Assembly (NCBI GenBank): GCA_046729855.1
Contig: JBKPHM010000078.1
Location: forward strand, 1-6,093
From: DATHSY01 sp046729855
Lineage (GTDB): Bacteria; Actinomycetota; UBA4738; HRBIN12
DNA: 6,093 bases
Direction: 5' to 3'
Part shown: in pieces, positions 5,059 through 6,093 of the stretch
Position numbering within the stretch: position 1 is the first letter of the stretch
Layout: every line of letters starts with the position of its first letter
Translations under genes and position numbers: made by a program
Notes under the pieces: generated by a model
The model's input: only the letters and a program-made list of their open reading frames with translations
Told to the model about the DNA's origin: nothing
Databases searched by the model: none

Positions 5059-5458
5059 GTAGATCTGCTCGCGGCCGAATGGGCCGGCGTTCGAAGGCGA
5101 GCCGGCGGCCGTCGGGCGACCAGGCGGCGTCGACTTCGCGCACTGCGGTACGGGTCAACCGGCGCACCGCGCGACCCCGCTGACTCATGGTGAAGAGATC
5201 TCCTTGCCGCGAGAAGACGATCGTACGGCCGTTCGGAGACCACGCAGGATGGACGTCATCGACTTCGTTGCGGGTGAGCGCCCGTCGCCTGCCACCATGA
5301 GCCGGGATGACGTAGACATCCGCGGTGCGATAGCGCGGAACCCAATCCGTCCGGAACACGACCGGAAGGTCAAGTACGGGGCTTTCGGAGTCAGGCGTCG
5401 CCGAGGCACCGGAGACGAGCAGCAACGCCGCCGCGACGACCACCTTGGCCTTGCCCAC
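4871..5458 (-). CDS. TolB/PD40-type beta-propeller, N-terminal part of a frameshifted gene
   Basis: GTG at 5458 starts a protein with a clear export signal: MGKAK, a hydrophobic stretch, and a probable cleavage site after residue 20 (SGASA-TP). Two PD40 motifs follow, HPAWSPNGRTIVFSR (70-84) and DAAWSPDGRRLAFE (110-123). After F122, about position 5093, the frame stops resembling a propeller and becomes Arg-rich; the tail to 4871 is out-of-frame translation. The family continues in the frame of the 3715..5058 fragment. Joined, the two would encode about 580 residues with some 11 PD40 motifs. One extra base, or two missing bases, explains the shift. It could be a true pseudogene, a sequencing or assembly error, or, less likely, a programmed shift. 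A promoter-like TAGCCT lies six bases before the GTG, with no Shine-Dalgarno sequence, so leaderless initiation is likely. Confidence 0.75.
   Translation of the reverse strand: MGKAKVVVAAALLLVSGASATPDSESPVLDLPVVFRTDWVPRYRTADVYVIPAHGGRRRALTRNEVDDVHPAWSPNGRTIVFSRQGDLFTMSQRGRAVRRLTRTAVREVDAAWSPDGRRLAFERRPIRPRADLRDELRRFELEADHEQPSMRTRPRLGRRRRADCLFCLHRPGIVDEYPGRRDGSTPCREQPALR
5085..5096 (-). other. Frameshift point in the propeller gene
   Basis: On the minus strand the upstream frame reads CTC GCC TTC (Leu-Ala-Phe, good PD40 sequence). The downstream frame takes up at AAC GCC GGC CCA TTC (Asn-Ala-Gly-Pro-Phe). The bases at the joint are TTCGAACGCC. The joint lies between two GCCGGC palindromes 12 bases apart, which can form a small hairpin and may promote replication slippage or base-calling errors. 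No classical slippery heptamer is seen. Confidence 0.75.
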
Positions 5459-5485
5459 GCGGGCAGGCTAACCGCGCTTGCCCGC
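5459..5485. promoter_or_regulatory. Inverted repeat overlapping the propeller promoter, possible operator
   Basis: GCGGGCA (5459-5465) and TGCCCGC (5479-5485) form a perfect 7-base inverted repeat with a 13-base centre, so half-sites are 20 bases apart, about two helical turns. It covers the transcription start, the -10 and part of the spacer of the propeller gene, where a repressor would act. A third related half-site, TTGCCC, occurs at 5451-5456 just inside the gene. The neighbouring response regulator is one candidate binder, but OmpR-type proteins more often bind direct repeats. Confidence 0.4.
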
Positions 5486-5493
5486 CCAGTTAA
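5459..5493 (-). promoter_or_regulatory. Promoter of the propeller gene, leaderless type
   Basis: On the minus strand, TTAACT (5493..5488) resembles the -35 consensus TTGACA at four of six positions. A 17-base spacer follows, then TAGCCT (5470..5465) as the -10, then six bases, then the GTG start. Spacing is ideal for a housekeeping sigma factor, with transcription starting at the GTG. This is the best-formed promoter in the window. Confidence 0.6.
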
Positions 5494-5516
5494 GACCTGC
5501 GCAACCTCGAGGGGCG

Positions 5517-5529
5517 CACAATTGAGCCC
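5517..5529 (+). promoter_or_regulatory. Possible leaderless promoter of the response regulator gene
   Basis: CACAAT at 5517-5522 matches four of six -10 positions and lies seven bases before the GTG start at 5530. There is no purine-rich Shine-Dalgarno sequence in the gap (TGAGCCC). No clear -35 is seen 17-18 bases upstream. Together with the propeller promoter it fills a 71-base divergent region. Confidence 0.4.
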
Positions 5530-6093
5530 GTGACCACCGTTCTTGTCGTCGACGACGAGCCGATCGTCCGCGAGGTCGTGGTTCGCTACCTCGAGCGTGA
5601 GGGCTACCGGACACTCGAAGCGGCCGACGGAAACCACGCCCGTGAGCTACTCGAACGTCACTCGGCCGGCCTAGTCGTCCTCGATCTGATGCTGCCCGGA
5701 ACCGATGGCCTCGCCTTATGCCGGTGGATCCGATCGAAATCGCGCCTGCCGGTGATCATGCTGACGGCTCGCGGGGAGGAGGCCGACCGGATCATCGGGC
5801 TCGAGCTCGGCGCCGACGACTACGTGACGAAGCCGTTCTCCCCGCGCGAGCTGGTCGCGCGCGTACGAAGCGTGCTCCGCCGCGCCGAGTCAGACGGCCT
5901 TGGGCCTGACCCGCTGTCGTTCGATCGGCTCGAGCTGGACCCGAGCGCTCGACAAGTGCGACGGGCGGGCGAGCTGCTGCAGCTGACCGCAAAGGAGTTC
6001 GACCTCCTCCATTTCCTCGCCAGCCATCCGAGTCACGTGTTCTCGCGCGAGCAGCTCATGGCCCGCGTCTGGGGCTACTCCGCAGCTCTCGAC
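5530..6093 (+). CDS. OmpR/PhoB-family response regulator, C-terminus beyond window
   Basis: The frame from GTG 5530 is open for 188 codons to the right edge. The receiver domain (about 1-118) begins TTVLVVDDE and contains the acidic pocket D8-D9, the phospho-acceptor D52 in VVLDLMLPG, T79 in IMLTAR, and K101 in YVTKPF. All conserved phosphorylation-site residues are present. After a short linker a winged-helix DNA-binding domain starts near 127, with LTAKEFDLLHFLASHP and VFSREQLMARVWGY, the usual OmpR-class signature. About 35-45 residues of that domain are outside the window. It is a two-component DNA-binding regulator; its histidine kinase is probably encoded next, but this is not visible. 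The gene is transcribed away from the propeller gene, and both may be controlled from the shared 71-base region. The family call is secure; the signal and targets are unknown. Confidence 0.95.
   Translation, partial: MTTVLVVDDEPIVREVVVRYLEREGYRTLEAADGNHARELLERHSAGLVVLDLMLPGTDGLALCRWIRSKSRLPVIMLTARGEEADRIIGLELGADDYVTKPFSPRELVARVRSVLRRAESDGLGPDPLSFDRLELDPSARQVRRAGELLQLTAKEFDLLHFLASHPSHVFSREQLMARVWGYSAALD

Noticed and set aside
5040..5100. Programmed ribosomal frameshift in the propeller gene
   Set aside because: No slippery heptamer, no in-frame stop at the joint and no stimulatory Shine-Dalgarno sequence were seen; mutation or sequencing error is simpler.

Overview
The window looks like chromosomal DNA from a high-GC actinobacterium. 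The best guess is a deep-branching class such as Thermoleophilia (Solirubrobacterales/Gaiellales type); this rests on general resemblance and no search was run. Supporting signs are strong G/C at third codon positions, a SufS-SufU sulfur-mobilisation pair, a lipoprotein c-type cytochrome, and several genes whose start codon follows a -10-like hexamer by 6-8 bases with no Shine-Dalgarno sequence (leaderless-type starts).

Layout. Positions 1-2265, minus strand: sufS, sufU, a Rieske-type [2Fe-2S] ferredoxin gene, then the first 30 codons of a gene that leaves the window (possibly an O-methyltransferase). sufS and sufU are 11 bases apart. The Rieske gene and the next gene overlap in a TAATG junction. 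Between sufU and the Rieske gene lies a 173-base gap dense with inverted and direct repeats. Positions 2266-2323: a very short divergent promoter region. Positions 2324-3712, plus strand: a 462-residue lipoprotein with a monoheme cytochrome c domain followed by a large Cys/His-rich domain of unknown function, ending in repeats of about 33 residues. Positions 3715-5458, minus strand: a secreted TolB/PD40-type beta-propeller gene, broken into two frames by a frameshift near 5093. It ends 2 bases from the end of the cytochrome gene. Positions 5459-5529: a second divergent promoter region with a recognisable promoter overlapped by an inverted repeat. Positions 5530-6093, plus strand: the first 188 codons of an OmpR-family response regulator, cut by the window edge.

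How the genes work together. SufS removes sulfur from cysteine and SufU accepts it for Fe-S cluster assembly; the Rieske protein is a likely client or electron carrier placed behind them. The cytochrome-fusion lipoprotein is the least explained gene and the main candidate for something undescribed. It would sit on the outer face of the membrane, with one heme and 18 further cysteines that fall into nine consecutive pairs. The propeller and the response regulator appear unrelated to the SUF genes, apart from shared promoter-type features.
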